From an uncultured Chitinophagaceae bacterium (GTDB lineage: Bacteria > Bacteroidota > Bacteroidia > Chitinophagales > Chitinophagaceae), in NCBI GenBank assembly GCA_946885335.1, contig CAMPGG010000015.1, positions 1 to 24,149 on the forward strand: a stretch of DNA of 24,149 nucleotides, written 5' to 3'. Of this stretch, positions 1 through 8,700 are shown piece by piece. Every line of letters starts with the position of its first letter. The stretch's first letter is position 1. The translations under genes and the position numbers were made by a program. A model generated the notes under the pieces. The model had not been told where the DNA came from, made no database searches, and saw nothing but the letters and a program-made list of their open reading frames with translations.

Positions 1-1787
1 GCAATAGTCTTTAATTTTCTTTCGCCGATCTGTTGTCTCCACATAGCAAAATACAATCCTTTTTCTTCCAGTAATTGTTCATGTTGTCCCGTTTCAACAA
101 TATCACCTTTTTCCAAAACATAGATCCTGTCGGCATGCATGATGGTTGACAGCCGGTGAGCGATAATGATAGCGATCTGGTTGCCTTTGGAAGAGACTTC
201 GCGAATGGTTTCATTGATCTCTTCTTCTGTTAATGAATCCAGTGCGGAAGTTGCTTCATCAAAGATCAGTAAGCGAGGTTGACGCAGCAAGGCCCTCGCA
301 ATACTTAAACGTTGCTTTTCACCACCTGATAATTTTAAGCCGCCTTCTCCAATCATGGTATCCAATCCATTTTCTGCTCTTGTAACAATGTTCATGCAGG
401 ATGCTTGTTTCAATACATCATATAATGCATCTTCCGTTGCATGTGGATTTACAAAAAGCAGGTTTTCCCGGATGGTGCCCGAAAACAGTTGCGTGTCCTG
501 CGTTACAAAACCTATCTGGTTACGCAGGTCTTCAAAATCAATTACCGTTTCATCTTCACCATTATATAAAATTTTTCCCTGCTGTGGACGATATAATCCA
601 ACCAATAATTTCATCAGCGTTGTTTTACCGGATCCTGATGGTCCAACAAAGGCGATGGTTTCACCCATCCGGGCAGTGAAACTAATTTGGTTAATGGCAT
701 TTTGCTGGGCACTCTGGTGTTTGAAAACTACCGATTTAAATTCCAAAGTTTTTACTTCTCCCAACGGTTTAGGATTAACAGGAGCTGTCTCCGGTTTTTT
801 ATTCATCAGGTCATTAAAATTATTCAGAGATGCTTCGGCTTCGCGGTATGAAATAATAATGTTACCGATTTCCTGCAAAGGACCAAACACGAAAAAAGAA
901 AAGATCTGCATAGTCACCAATTGGCCGGCATCCATTACCTGGCCAAAAATCAACCACATTAAAATAAATAAAATGATCTGTCTTAATGTATTTACCAATG
1001 TACCTTGTATAAAACTGATACTTCGGATACGTTTTACTTTGGTTAATTCTAAACCCAGGATTTTAAAAGTGTTTTTATTTAACCTTTCCACTTCCTGTTG
1101 TGTAAGTCCAAGACTTTTTACCAATTCAATATTTCTTAATGATTCAGTAGTAGAACCTGCCAGTGAATTGGTTTGTGCAACAATTGTTTTTTGAATCACT
1201 TTTACTTTCTTACTTAAATAATTAGTGATAAAAGTAAGAACGAGCACACCACCCAAATAAGCTACCGGAATACTCCAGTGAATATAAAGTGCGGCATATA
1301 CAAAAACGAATATGACACCTACGATAATGCCGAATAAAATATTTATGAGGTAGTTGATAAATTTCTCCACATCAGCCCTAACCTTGGTTAAAATGGAAAG
1401 AGTTTCACCGCTGCGCTGGTCTTCAAATTCCTGGTAAGGCAGCTTCATGGCATGCTTTAAGCCTACCGTAAAAATATTTGCACCAAATTTTTGGACAATC
1501 ACATTCAGAAAATAATCCTGGAAAGCTTTGGCTATCCGGCTAACCATGGCCACACCAATGGATGCCAGCAATAACCACAATACGCCATAATAAGGTTCTT
1601 TGTTTGTAAAGAATGAATCCCATGTTGGATAGAGTTCAGGGTTGCTTTGATAGTTACCCGCAAGCCTAACAAGGCTACCTAAGATGATAGGGTCAATCAA
1701 AGAGAAACCAATATTGATAGAGGCAAGTACCAGCGTTAGCAGGACAAGCCATTTATAAGGTTTTAAATACTTTATCAGAATTTTCAT
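1..1787 (-). CDS. ABC exporter, fused permease and ATPase (MsbA-like), 3' end cut by window edge
   Basis: Half-size ABC exporter: an N-terminal transmembrane domain (about residues 10-320) followed by a nucleotide-binding domain. Such proteins act as homodimers in the inner membrane and export lipids, lipid A precursors, drugs or peptides; the substrate cannot be read from this sequence. Translating from the ATG at 1787 shows Walker A GPSGSGKT (382-389), a Q-loop in FVTQDTQLFSGT, the signature LSGGE (486-490), Walker B LLIFDEAT (506-513) and the H-loop His544 in AHRLST. The frame stays open to position 1, giving 595 codons without a stop; family members are usually 580-610 residues, so only a few residues are missing. 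About 130 bases separate it from the upstream GT25 gene, so it may have its own promoter. MsbA-like is the best label; a multidrug exporter is the alternative. Confidence 0.93.
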   Translation of the reverse strand, partial: MKILIKYLKPYKWLVLLTLVLASINIGFSLIDPIILGSLVRLAGNYQSNPELYPTWDSFFTNKEPYYGVLWLLLASIGVAMVSRIAKAFQDYFLNVIVQKFGANIFTVGLKHAMKLPYQEFEDQRSGETLSILTKVRADVEKFINYLINILFGIIVGVIFVFVYAALYIHWSIPVAYLGGVLVLTFITNYLSKKVKVIQKTIVAQTNSLAGSTTESLRNIELVKSLGLTQQEVERLNKNTFKILGLELTKVKRIRSISFIQGTLVNTLRQIILFILMWLIFGQVMDAGQLVTMQIFSFFVFGPLQEIGNIIISYREAEASLNNFNDLMNKKPETAPVNPKPLGEVKTLEFKSVVFKHQSAQQNAINQISFTARMGETIAFVGPSGSGKTTLMKLLVGLYRPQQGKILYNGEDETVIDFEDLRNQIGFVTQDTQLFSGTIRENLLFVNPHATEDALYDVLKQASCMNIVTRAENGLDTMIGEGGLKLSGGEKQRLSIARALLRQPRLLIFDEATSALDSLTEEEINETIREVSSKGNQIAIIIAHRLSTIMHADRIYVLEKGDIVETGQHEQLLEEKGLYFAMWRQQIGERKLKTI

Positions 1788-1842
1788 AAATGTAAATCGG
1801 TAAGTAAGTGATCAACCAAAAACCGGTCTGTTAATTACAATT

Positions 1843-1855
1843 TGCCAAATTGGCA
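1843..1855. promoter_or_regulatory. Short palindrome upstream of the ABC exporter
   Basis: TGCCAAATTGGCA is a 6-bp inverted repeat around one central base, 56 bases upstream of the exporter ATG, in the 130-base gap between the GT25 gene and the exporter. It could be an operator. No regulator is encoded nearby and no clear Bacteroidota promoter (TTG, then TAnnTTTG) was seen beside it, so this is a structural observation only. Confidence 0.3.
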
Positions 1856-1917
1856 TTAACGGCTTAAAATTTTCCGAATTTACAAATCTTAAACAGAACC
1901 TGTTTTATTTGATTTTT

Positions 1918-2679
1918 TTAGCTGGTAAGAGAGTAAGATGAATCGTTAAACGCGGAGAATTGATTAAACAATTTTTGTTTGCTTATATAACCCTTTATTT
2001 TCTTGCTGAGGACTAAATAACTCAATAAGTTATCTGCATTAAAACAAACAGGTTTTTGGTGTGATATTAATTTTCTAGCGCCTTCCAGGGTAATACTGTA
2101 AGCATGTGTGCAATCATGAAAACCGGCAACAGATAAATACTTGCCAATTGATTCGGGGTAGAAGTGTTTATACATATTCCGGCTCAACTTCAATTGGGAG
2201 TGATTATTTAGTATTTGATAAATTGTTTTTTTGATCTTTTCTTTATTTCCGTGCAATTCATTTTTTTCATAACCCAGGTAAAAGAGTTCCCAGTCAGTGG
2301 GTAGTTCTTTTATAATATCGGGGAAATAAATAAGGTTTGCTAATTGTGGAATGGCATCATCTTCCAGTATCAATGTTTTACCAATATTGTTATTGACGAT
2401 GTGTTCATAGATCTGTAAATGCCCCAAAGAACAACAAAGCATGCCAATATGCATTTCCAGTGGTTTCTTATAAAATTGCTGGTAAGTTTCAGGGCAGTAT
2501 AATGATTCATTTTTTAATTGGTCAATACTGGTATTTTCACGATCCACTCCCCAAAAAAATTCAAAGTTGAGTCCTTCCAGTGCCGAATTGATATAATCCA
2601 CCCTGTTTTGAAGGCGCGGAAGAGACAAGACGTAGATCTTATCGTAAAATTGATTCAGAAAGTAAAACGCAGATTTCAT
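1918..2679 (-). CDS. Glycosyltransferase family 25 protein (LPS/surface glycan type)
   Basis: 253 residues matching the Glyco_transf_25 fold of bacterial LPS glycosyltransferases and procollagen galactosyltransferases. Visible marks are the N-terminal strand IYVLSLPRLQNRVD (15-28), the family block IGMLCCSLGHLQIY (78-91), the acidic motif LILEDDA (103-109) expected to bind the metal and sugar nucleotide, and DCTHAYSITLEGARKLI (189-205). It probably transfers a hexose to lipooligosaccharide or another surface glycan at the cytoplasmic face of the inner membrane; the donor and acceptor are unknown. It follows the YifB/ComM-like gene by 52 bases on the same strand, so it may be the tail of that operon. 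No other glycan genes surround it, which is unusual for an LPS glycosyltransferase but common for orphan GT25 genes. Confidence 0.82.
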   Translation of the reverse strand: MKSAFYFLNQFYDKIYVLSLPRLQNRVDYINSALEGLNFEFFWGVDRENTSIDQLKNESLYCPETYQQFYKKPLEMHIGMLCCSLGHLQIYEHIVNNNIGKTLILEDDAIPQLANLIYFPDIIKELPTDWELFYLGYEKNELHGNKEKIKKTIYQILNNHSQLKLSRNMYKHFYPESIGKYLSVAGFHDCTHAYSITLEGARKLISHQKPVCFNADNLLSYLVLSKKIKGYISKQKLFNQFSAFNDSSYSLTS

Positions 2680-2731
2680 TGAACGTTTTCAAAGATGGAT
2701 AAAATTTTCATTTTTAAGAAAAAATAAATGC

Positions 2732-4279
2732 CTATCCTGCCCAGCCTTCCCTGTCCAGGCTCCTGTACTGAATGGCCTCTGCAAGGTGTTCTGCTTTAAT
2801 ATCTTCACTCTGTGAGAGATCTGCTATTGTTCTTGAAACTTTCAAAATACGGTCATAAGCACGGGCGGAAAGATTTAACTTTTCCATGGCAGTTTTAATC
2901 AGCAATTGACTGGCCTGGTTAAGGATGCAAATCTCTTTAAGCAATTTGCTGCCCATTTGTGCATTGCAATAAATCCCTTTTTGTTCTTTAAATCTTTTAT
3001 CCTGTATTTCCCTTGCTTTAATCACTCTTTCCCGAATACTTGATGAAGGCTCCGTTTTGTTGATTGAAGACAATTCACTGAAAGCAACAGGCGTAACTTC
3101 CACATGAAGGTCGATGCGATCCAATAAAGGTCCGCTGATCTTGTTTAAATATTTTTGAACCATGCCCGGACCGCAGGTACATTCTTTTTCGGGGTGATTG
3201 TAATAACCGCAAGGGCATGGGTTCATGGAGGCTATTAGCATAAAACTTGCGGGGAAGTCAACAGCCACTTTTGCCCGGGAAATGGTTACCCGTCTTTCTT
3301 CCATGGGTTGACGCATAACCTCCAATACCGATCTTTTAAATTCAGGCAGTTCATCAAGGAATAAAACACCATTATGTGCCAGGGAAATTTCTCCTGGCTG
3401 TGGATTGCCGCCACCGCCAACAAGTCCTGCATCGGAGATGGAATGATGTGGACTACGAAAAGGTCTTCGGGAAACAAGGCTTGAATTTTCCGGCATCTTA
3501 CCCGCCACCGAATGGATCTTAGTTGTTTCTAAAGCTTCATGCAGACTTAATGGAGGTAAAATTGTCGGCAGTCTTTTAGCCAGCATGGTTTTACCGGCAC
3601 CAGGCGGACCAATCAGGATCGCATTATGACCACCTGCTGCAGCGATTTCTAATGCTCTTTTTATATTTTCCTGTCCTTTTACATCACTAAAGTCAAATTC
3701 AAAATCGTATTGCGAATGAAAAAATTCATCTCTCGTATTAATTTCTGTTGGTGTTAATCCTGTTTCATCGTTCTCAAAAAAATCAATTACTTCTTTCATT
3801 GTTTCTACACCATAAACTTTCAGGTTATTTACCATGCCAGCTTCTCTTGCATTAACTGCCGGAATGATCAGGCCTTTAAAACCTTCTTTCCTGGCCTGTA
3901 TAGCAATAGGCAATGCTCCTTTGATCGGTCTGAGTTTTCCATCCAGGCTTAATTCACCCATGATCACATAATCTTTTAATGCTTCATATTTTGCGATTTG
4001 TTCATTAGCTGCAAGCAGGCCAATGGCAATGGGAAGATCGAAAGCCGTTCCACTTTTTTTAATATCTGCAGGTGCCAGGTTTACAACCACCCGTGTACGT
4101 GGCATAGAATAACCATTGGTTTTAATCGAGCTTTCAACGCGTTGAATACTTTCTTTTACAGCATTATCTGGTAATCCAACCATCACCGTCTGTGTGCCTG
4201 TTGCCATCCAGTTGATCTCGATCGTAATGGTGATGGCTTCTACTCCATAAACAGCGCTGCCAAAGGTTTTGATTAACAT
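2732..4279 (-). CDS. comM: YifB/ComM family magnesium-chelatase-like AAA+ ATPase
   Basis: 515 residues with the full YifB/ComM architecture: an N-terminal Lon-like domain (about 1-170, including MVGLPDNAVKESIQRV and VVNLAPADIKKSG), a central AAA+ module and a C-terminal Mg_chelatase_C helical region ending in SRTIADLSQSEDIKAEHL. Walker A is GPPGAGKT (224-231), Walker B VLFLDE (305-310), sensor 1 Asn353, and the likely arginine finger is Arg388 in LLDRID. A cysteine-rich stretch, PCPCGYYNHPEKECTC (354-369), is typical of the family. In Vibrio and Haemophilus, ComM is a hexameric branch-migration helicase that helps integrate transforming DNA; transferring that role to this lineage is an inference. 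It lies 38 bases downstream of the M1 peptidase gene and likely shares its transcript. Confidence 0.93.
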   Translation of the reverse strand: MLIKTFGSAVYGVEAITITIEINWMATGTQTVMVGLPDNAVKESIQRVESSIKTNGYSMPRTRVVVNLAPADIKKSGTAFDLPIAIGLLAANEQIAKYEALKDYVIMGELSLDGKLRPIKGALPIAIQARKEGFKGLIIPAVNAREAGMVNNLKVYGVETMKEVIDFFENDETGLTPTEINTRDEFFHSQYDFEFDFSDVKGQENIKRALEIAAAGGHNAILIGPPGAGKTMLAKRLPTILPPLSLHEALETTKIHSVAGKMPENSSLVSRRPFRSPHHSISDAGLVGGGGNPQPGEISLAHNGVLFLDELPEFKRSVLEVMRQPMEERRVTISRAKVAVDFPASFMLIASMNPCPCGYYNHPEKECTCGPGMVQKYLNKISGPLLDRIDLHVEVTPVAFSELSSINKTEPSSSIRERVIKAREIQDKRFKEQKGIYCNAQMGSKLLKEICILNQASQLLIKTAMEKLNLSARAYDRILKVSRTIADLSQSEDIKAEHLAEAIQYRSLDREGWAG

Positions 4280-4317
4280 GATTTGAAGATAGAAAATATT
4301 ATGGTGCTAAATCCAGG

Positions 4318-5913
4318 TCAATGGTCGGTAAGCTTCCTGCTTTTAAAAGTAGCTAACAGGTTAATTCCTGGATCTGGAATGACTTCTATGGGTTGATTTT
4401 TGACAGGGATTTCAAATGATTGTTTTTGATGTTCTACCTGGATTGTATGTAATGCTGAACCTTGCTTTGTTTTAATTTCTAATTCCAGGGGAAACTTAAA
4501 TATGGTTTTCTGTATCTGCTGAATGTCAACACTGATTGTTTTGGAAACCGGGTTGTAGTTCCAACTTATATTAATATTGGGATGATCGGTTTCATATAAC
4601 CAGTTTCGAAAAAACTGATCAAGGTCCTTACCGGAAACATTTTCAAAAACGTTTTGCAAGTCCCTGCTTTCAGCATTTTTGCCTGTGTAGTTTTTATAAT
4701 ATTGACGGATTCCATTCCAAAAAATGCTGTCACCCAGTTGTCTTCGTAACATATGTAATATCCATCCACCTTTTTCATAACTGTTCGCATTCAGCAGTTC
4801 CATATAATCGTGGGTTGATGTATCAACAACAGGCATGGTTGAACGCATTTTGAACGAAAAAACTTTTAGCCTGTCCTCATCCCGCAGAAACCTGGCTGTA
4901 TCTTCTCCATATTTCTGTTCCATGTAAAGTGTTGTGAGATAGGTTGCAAAGCCTTCACTTAACCAAAGGTGGGCAAATGATTTTTCGGTTGCCATATTTC
5001 CAAACCACTGGTGAGCGATCTCGTGGGCTATTAAAGCCTCTGCATCACGGTTACCTGTAACCGATTTTTCTGAATAAAATATGGCACTTGCATTTTCCAT
5101 TCCTCCAAAAATTGTTTTGGATTGTACATTCGCCAGCTTGGAATAAGCATAAGGCCCCACATTATTAATAAACCATTTCAAAATATCTGTTGCCATGGCA
5201 TAATCATAAAAACCATCTTTTTTGTTTTCCGGGTACACCCAACTGTATACAGGTATACCTTCAACATGGCCGGCCAGTTGTACCGCAAATTCTGCAACCC
5301 CAATTACCATGATCTTGGTTGGCAGCGGAACACTTTCATTCCACCGGGAAAGTTTTAAACCTTTCGGTAAATTGGTTTCTTCAGTTTGTATTCCATTACT
5401 GACTACCTGGTAATGGTGCGGCGCTGTTATGGCAAATTCAACGGAGGCTTTATCAGCCACATCATCTACGCATGGTAACCAGTTATGTGCACGGTTTGGC
5501 CAGTTGTCTGAAAAGAAAGTACGTTTTCCATATTTATTTTTTGCGATGATCAATCCATCGGCAGGGATGCCTTTATAGCTAATAGTAAAATGGGTACTAT
5601 CGCCTATATTATGCTTATTAGTAAGAAGAATATTTATTTTGTCATTGGAATGCGTAAAGCTTTTAATTCCTGTAATTCCGGTTACATGCATGCCTTTGCC
5701 CCTGGAAATATTTTTTAAGTCGATCGAAAATTGGTCTGTCGGTTTTAAAAATTTTACATGAATGGTGGCAATACCAGAAATTGTATCAGATTCATCAGTT
5801 AAACTAAGTTGAAATTGATAATGCTCAACATCTATAGAAGATTGCTGTGCAAAAATATTTATTGAAACCAGCATCGTACAAAATGCCAGGAAAATGATCT
5901 TTAATAAATTCAT
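4318..5913 (-). CDS. Secreted M1 family zinc aminopeptidase
   Basis: 531 residues with a signal peptide (hydrophobic core about 5-20, probable cleavage after Ala22 in NIFA-QQ), so it is exported to the periplasm or cell surface. The N-terminal beta domain of M1 peptidases spans about 30-210. GGMEN (270-274) is the exopeptidase substrate-recognition motif. HEIAH (297-301) with Glu320 in LWLSEGFATYL gives the gluzincin zinc site HExxH-x18-E; Glu298 is the catalytic base and Tyr379 in NSYEKGGWILHM the transition-state tyrosine. The protein ends soon after the catalytic domain, with no ERAP1-like C-terminal domain, so it is a short M1 enzyme. It removes N-terminal residues from peptides and fits peptide scavenging. 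It sits 29 bases downstream of the MutS-like gene in the same operon. There is no T9SS sorting domain at its C-terminus. Confidence 0.94.
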   Translation of the reverse strand: MNLLKIIFLAFCTMLVSINIFAQQSSIDVEHYQFQLSLTDESDTISGIATIHVKFLKPTDQFSIDLKNISRGKGMHVTGITGIKSFTHSNDKINILLTNKHNIGDSTHFTISYKGIPADGLIIAKNKYGKRTFFSDNWPNRAHNWLPCVDDVADKASVEFAITAPHHYQVVSNGIQTEETNLPKGLKLSRWNESVPLPTKIMVIGVAEFAVQLAGHVEGIPVYSWVYPENKKDGFYDYAMATDILKWFINNVGPYAYSKLANVQSKTIFGGMENASAIFYSEKSVTGNRDAEALIAHEIAHQWFGNMATEKSFAHLWLSEGFATYLTTLYMEQKYGEDTARFLRDEDRLKVFSFKMRSTMPVVDTSTHDYMELLNANSYEKGGWILHMLRRQLGDSIFWNGIRQYYKNYTGKNAESRDLQNVFENVSGKDLDQFFRNWLYETDHPNINISWNYNPVSKTISVDIQQIQKTIFKFPLELEIKTKQGSALHTIQVEHQKQSFEIPVKNQPIEVIPDPGINLLATFKSRKLTDH

Positions 5914-5942
5914 AAATAAGAATTGAAATAATTTTATGGGGT

Positions 5943-7286
5943 CTATAATTTTTCCAGCATTTCCACAACTTTTTCTCTTTTCAATATCACATAACCTATC
6001 CGGTCGTTACTGATACCTTCTTTTAACTGGTAGCTAAAATCAAGCTGATCTTCCGTTACATTGGTTTCAAAATATTTGAAAGATATGTTGGGATAATCCT
6101 TAAGGTCGCGACCAATTTCATACAAGTGAGTAGACAAAATAAACAATGATGTTTTAATTTTTATGAGCCCTTTTATTACGGTTGTACTGCATTTCATGGC
6201 ATCTTCAATATTTGTTCCTTTGAATAATTCATCGATGAGGACCAACCATTTATGCCCGTCATTTATTTTTTCTATGGTAGTCCTGATTCGCTGGACTTCA
6301 TTGTAAAAATAGCTTTCCCCCTTAGCAATATTATCCATTACATTAATGTTGCTTAGCAGCCCGTCAAAAAGTGTTAAGCGCATATTGGTTGCCGGTACAC
6401 CCATACCCATGTGTGCTAAAAACACAGCAGCACCCACAGCTTTAATCAAGGTGCTTTTGCCGGCCATATTCGCACCCGTTAAAAAAAGAAAATTGTGTTC
6501 GGGATCCATTTCCAAATCATACGCCACAGGTTTATGAATTAATAGATGATATAATCCCCTGGCTTCCACTTTTGGATTATGCTGGTCTATGAATTCAGGA
6601 AAAGAAAGATTAAAAGTTTTTACTGCAACCGCCATAGAGTACCAGGCATCCAGGCGACAAAAAATATCAATCAATTCCAATGTACCCGAACGGTATTCAC
6701 CTCTTACATGGTAAGCATAATAAAGATTTTGTTGTCGCGTAAAATTTTCACCGGCTTTTGTTTCAGATAGCCGGGTTAATGGAATTTGATTAACCAGTTG
6801 CTTAATGCGTTCTATATAAATATAAAAGTGAGGAGGCAAGTTTTTTTCATCAAACATTTCTGCGAGTTTGCGGATTCCGCGGAAAAAATCAGCGAAATGT
6901 TTTATGGAATATTTGATCATGGAGTAATCAGCCAGGTGCAGCCATTTATAGGTAAAGCTGTTGATCCTGTTAGGTTTTTCAGGTGCGGGGTCAATGGGAT
7001 AATCCAGGAACTTTTCCATCACCATCAATGTGCCGTTACTTATATCTGAGGGCCATTCATCTACGTGATCGATTAAAGTTTTAATGATCTTTTGCGTGCC
7101 AAGTATTTTTGAAATTTCGTTATGTGGTTCATGAAAAAAATGCCTGAGCCAGGCTTTTCCGCCAACCGTTTTCGTGAAGTTTAATTTATGAAAAATAGAG
7201 AATTCCTCTTCCTGGTGAAAAATGGCAATATCATTAAAAGTTATCTTGTCAATTTGCATATGGCTGAATAATCGTTTTATGATCAT
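5943..7286 (-). CDS. MutS-related ATPase lacking the mismatch-binding domain
   Basis: 447 residues. The C-terminal half is a MutS domain V ATPase: Walker A TGANMAGKST (270-279; canonical MutS has TGPNMGGKST), a loop DNIAKGESYFYNEVQRI (318-334) matching the MutS N2/Q-loop region, Walker B LVLIDELFKGT (348-358), and STHLYEIG (385-392). The N-terminal part resembles only the helical core/lever region. Domain I with the Phe-x-Glu mismatch-wedge is absent, as is any Smr endonuclease tail, so this is neither classical MutS1 nor MutS2. Stand-alone MutS-like ATPases of this size are common in Bacteroidota but their job is not established. Translation may start at Met1 or at Met10 (MQIDKITFND); neither has a convincing ribosome binding site. 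It lies 24 bases downstream of the dihydroorotase gene. Confidence 0.88.
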   Translation of the reverse strand: MIIKRLFSHMQIDKITFNDIAIFHQEEEFSIFHKLNFTKTVGGKAWLRHFFHEPHNEISKILGTQKIIKTLIDHVDEWPSDISNGTLMVMEKFLDYPIDPAPEKPNRINSFTYKWLHLADYSMIKYSIKHFADFFRGIRKLAEMFDEKNLPPHFYIYIERIKQLVNQIPLTRLSETKAGENFTRQQNLYYAYHVRGEYRSGTLELIDIFCRLDAWYSMAVAVKTFNLSFPEFIDQHNPKVEARGLYHLLIHKPVAYDLEMDPEHNFLFLTGANMAGKSTLIKAVGAAVFLAHMGMGVPATNMRLTLFDGLLSNINVMDNIAKGESYFYNEVQRIRTTIEKINDGHKWLVLIDELFKGTNIEDAMKCSTTVIKGLIKIKTSLFILSTHLYEIGRDLKDYPNISFKYFETNVTEDQLDFSYQLKEGISNDRIGYVILKREKVVEMLEKL

Positions 7287-7310
7287 TAAAAATACAGGCG
7301 AAAGACCGGC

Positions 7311-8645
7311 CTACCTGTTGAATGATAATCTTTGTCCTTTATGAGATTCATTCCATATACCATTTTCATAAACTGGAATGCCATTAACGAAAGTTGTATT
7401 AACTGATGCGGGGAATGTGAACCCTTCTAAAGGACTCCAACCGCATTTGTAAAGTATATTTTCTTTTTTCACCTGGATAGGTGAATCCAGATCAACCAAA
7501 ACCAAATCAGCAAAATACCCTTCCCTGATATAACCTCTTTCATTTATTTGGAAACATTCCGCAACATGGTGACTCATTTTTTGTGCAATTTTTTCCAGCG
7601 AAATCCTTCCTTGTTTATAATAATAAAGCATTAAAAGCAGCGGATGTTGTACCAGTGGTAATCCCGCATGTGCCTGCAGGTAAGGTTCATCTTTTTCTTG
7701 CCAGGTATGTGGCGCATGATCCGTTGCAATCACATCCAAACGGTCATCCAGTAATGCTTTCCATAGTGCTTCTTTGTGGTGGGGTGCTTTAATGGCGGGA
7801 TTGCATTTTATCTGGTTACCCAATCTTTCATAGTCATCTGCAGTAAAATGCAGGTGATGCACACAAACTTCCGCAGTGATTCTTTTATCAGCCAATGGAA
7901 TCATATTGGTGAAAAGCTGCAATTCTTTTTCTGTGGAGATATGGAGGATATGTAACCTGCTGTTATGTTTCTTAGCTAATTGAATGGCCGCAAAGGAAGA
8001 TTCAAAACAACCTTCTTCATTGCGAATCAATGGGTGATCGGCTGCTGTAAGTTCTCTTCCTTCTGCTTTAAATTTTTCCAGGTTGTCCCTGATGATTTTT
8101 TCATCTTCACAATGTGTTGCTATCAGAACTTCACTCTCCCGGAAAACTTTATCAAGGGTCAGGTAATTATCTACTAATAAATTCCCTGTAGATGCACCCA
8201 TGAAAATTTTTATTCCGCAAACATCTTTCTTTTTTTCATTTGTTCTTAAAGCTTCATCTGCATTTGAGTTTGAAGTGCCCATGAAGAATGAATAGTTTGC
8301 CAGCGAGGTCCTGGAAGCAATGGTGTATTTATCTTCCAGTAAATCGTGTGTAAATACAGGTGGAATCGTATTAGGCATTTCCATAAAACTGGTGACACCT
8401 CCTGCAACTGCGGCTTTAGATTCAGAATAGATGGTGGCTTTATGTGTTAAGCCTGGTTCACGAAAGTGTACCTGGTCATCGATGGCACCAGGAAAAAGAT
8501 ATTTCCCTTCACCATTTATTTCCTTTGCATTAACTGAAATAGTTGGTGCAATTTTTTCTATTCTTCCACCTGATATTAAAACATCACTCACTGTCTGCGA
8601 ACCTTCATTAACGATAGTGCTGTTTTTGATCACATATTTTTCCAT
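7311..8645 (-). CDS. pyrC: Dihydroorotase, Bacteroidota class I type
   Basis: 444-residue amidohydrolase converting N-carbamoyl-aspartate to dihydroorotate in cytosolic pyrimidine synthesis. The metal-site blocks are in order: DDQVHFREPG (56-65), GIKIFMGASTGN with the expected carboxylated Lys146, ATHCE (His178), HILHIS (His235) and ATDHAPH (Asp309). CNPAIK and PLVQHPLL fit the substrate loops. The first block reads Gln-Val-His where most class I enzymes have His-x-His; from memory, other Bacteroidota dihydroorotases, including that of Porphyromonas, show the same Gln, so this looks like a clade trait and not damage. AllB (allantoinase) is the main alternative, but no purine-catabolism genes are nearby. 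It is first in the leftward gene run and its 55-base upstream gap, shared with the divergent beta-barrel gene, should hold the operon promoter. Confidence 0.92.
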   Translation of the reverse strand: MEKYVIKNSTIVNEGSQTVSDVLISGGRIEKIAPTISVNAKEINGEGKYLFPGAIDDQVHFREPGLTHKATIYSESKAAVAGGVTSFMEMPNTIPPVFTHDLLEDKYTIASRTSLANYSFFMGTSNSNADEALRTNEKKKDVCGIKIFMGASTGNLLVDNYLTLDKVFRESEVLIATHCEDEKIIRDNLEKFKAEGRELTAADHPLIRNEEGCFESSFAAIQLAKKHNSRLHILHISTEKELQLFTNMIPLADKRITAEVCVHHLHFTADDYERLGNQIKCNPAIKAPHHKEALWKALLDDRLDVIATDHAPHTWQEKDEPYLQAHAGLPLVQHPLLLMLYYYKQGRISLEKIAQKMSHHVAECFQINERGYIREGYFADLVLVDLDSPIQVKKENILYKCGWSPLEGFTFPASVNTTFVNGIPVYENGIWNESHKGQRLSFNR

Positions 8646-8667
8646 AACTTGAACCGCTTATTTGGCT

Positions 8668-8681
8668 GCCACCCTGGTGGC
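8668..8681. promoter_or_regulatory. Palindrome in the divergent pyrC / beta-barrel intergenic region
   Basis: GCCACCCTGGTGGC has two perfect 6-bp arms around a central CT. The 2-base spacer is too tight for an RNA hairpin, so a DNA-binding-protein site is more likely. It lies 23 bases upstream of the pyrC ATG and 20 upstream of the beta-barrel ATG, where it could affect both. It stands out as GC-rich in an AT-rich spacer. No regulator can be assigned. Confidence 0.35.
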
Positions 8682-8700
8682 TTTAAATATTTAAAACACT

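Noticed and set aside
355..1194. A 279-codon open frame on the plus strand opposite the ABC exporter
   Set aside because: The opposite strand encodes an exporter with every ABC motif in order; this frame has no recognisable domain and is a shadow.
2732..7286. Defence island built from the MutS-like ATPase, the AAA+ ATPase and the peptidase
   Set aside because: The AAA+ protein is a standard YifB/ComM, the peptidase is an exported M1 enzyme, and the run begins with dihydroorotase. There is no nuclease, reverse transcriptase or mobile-element context.
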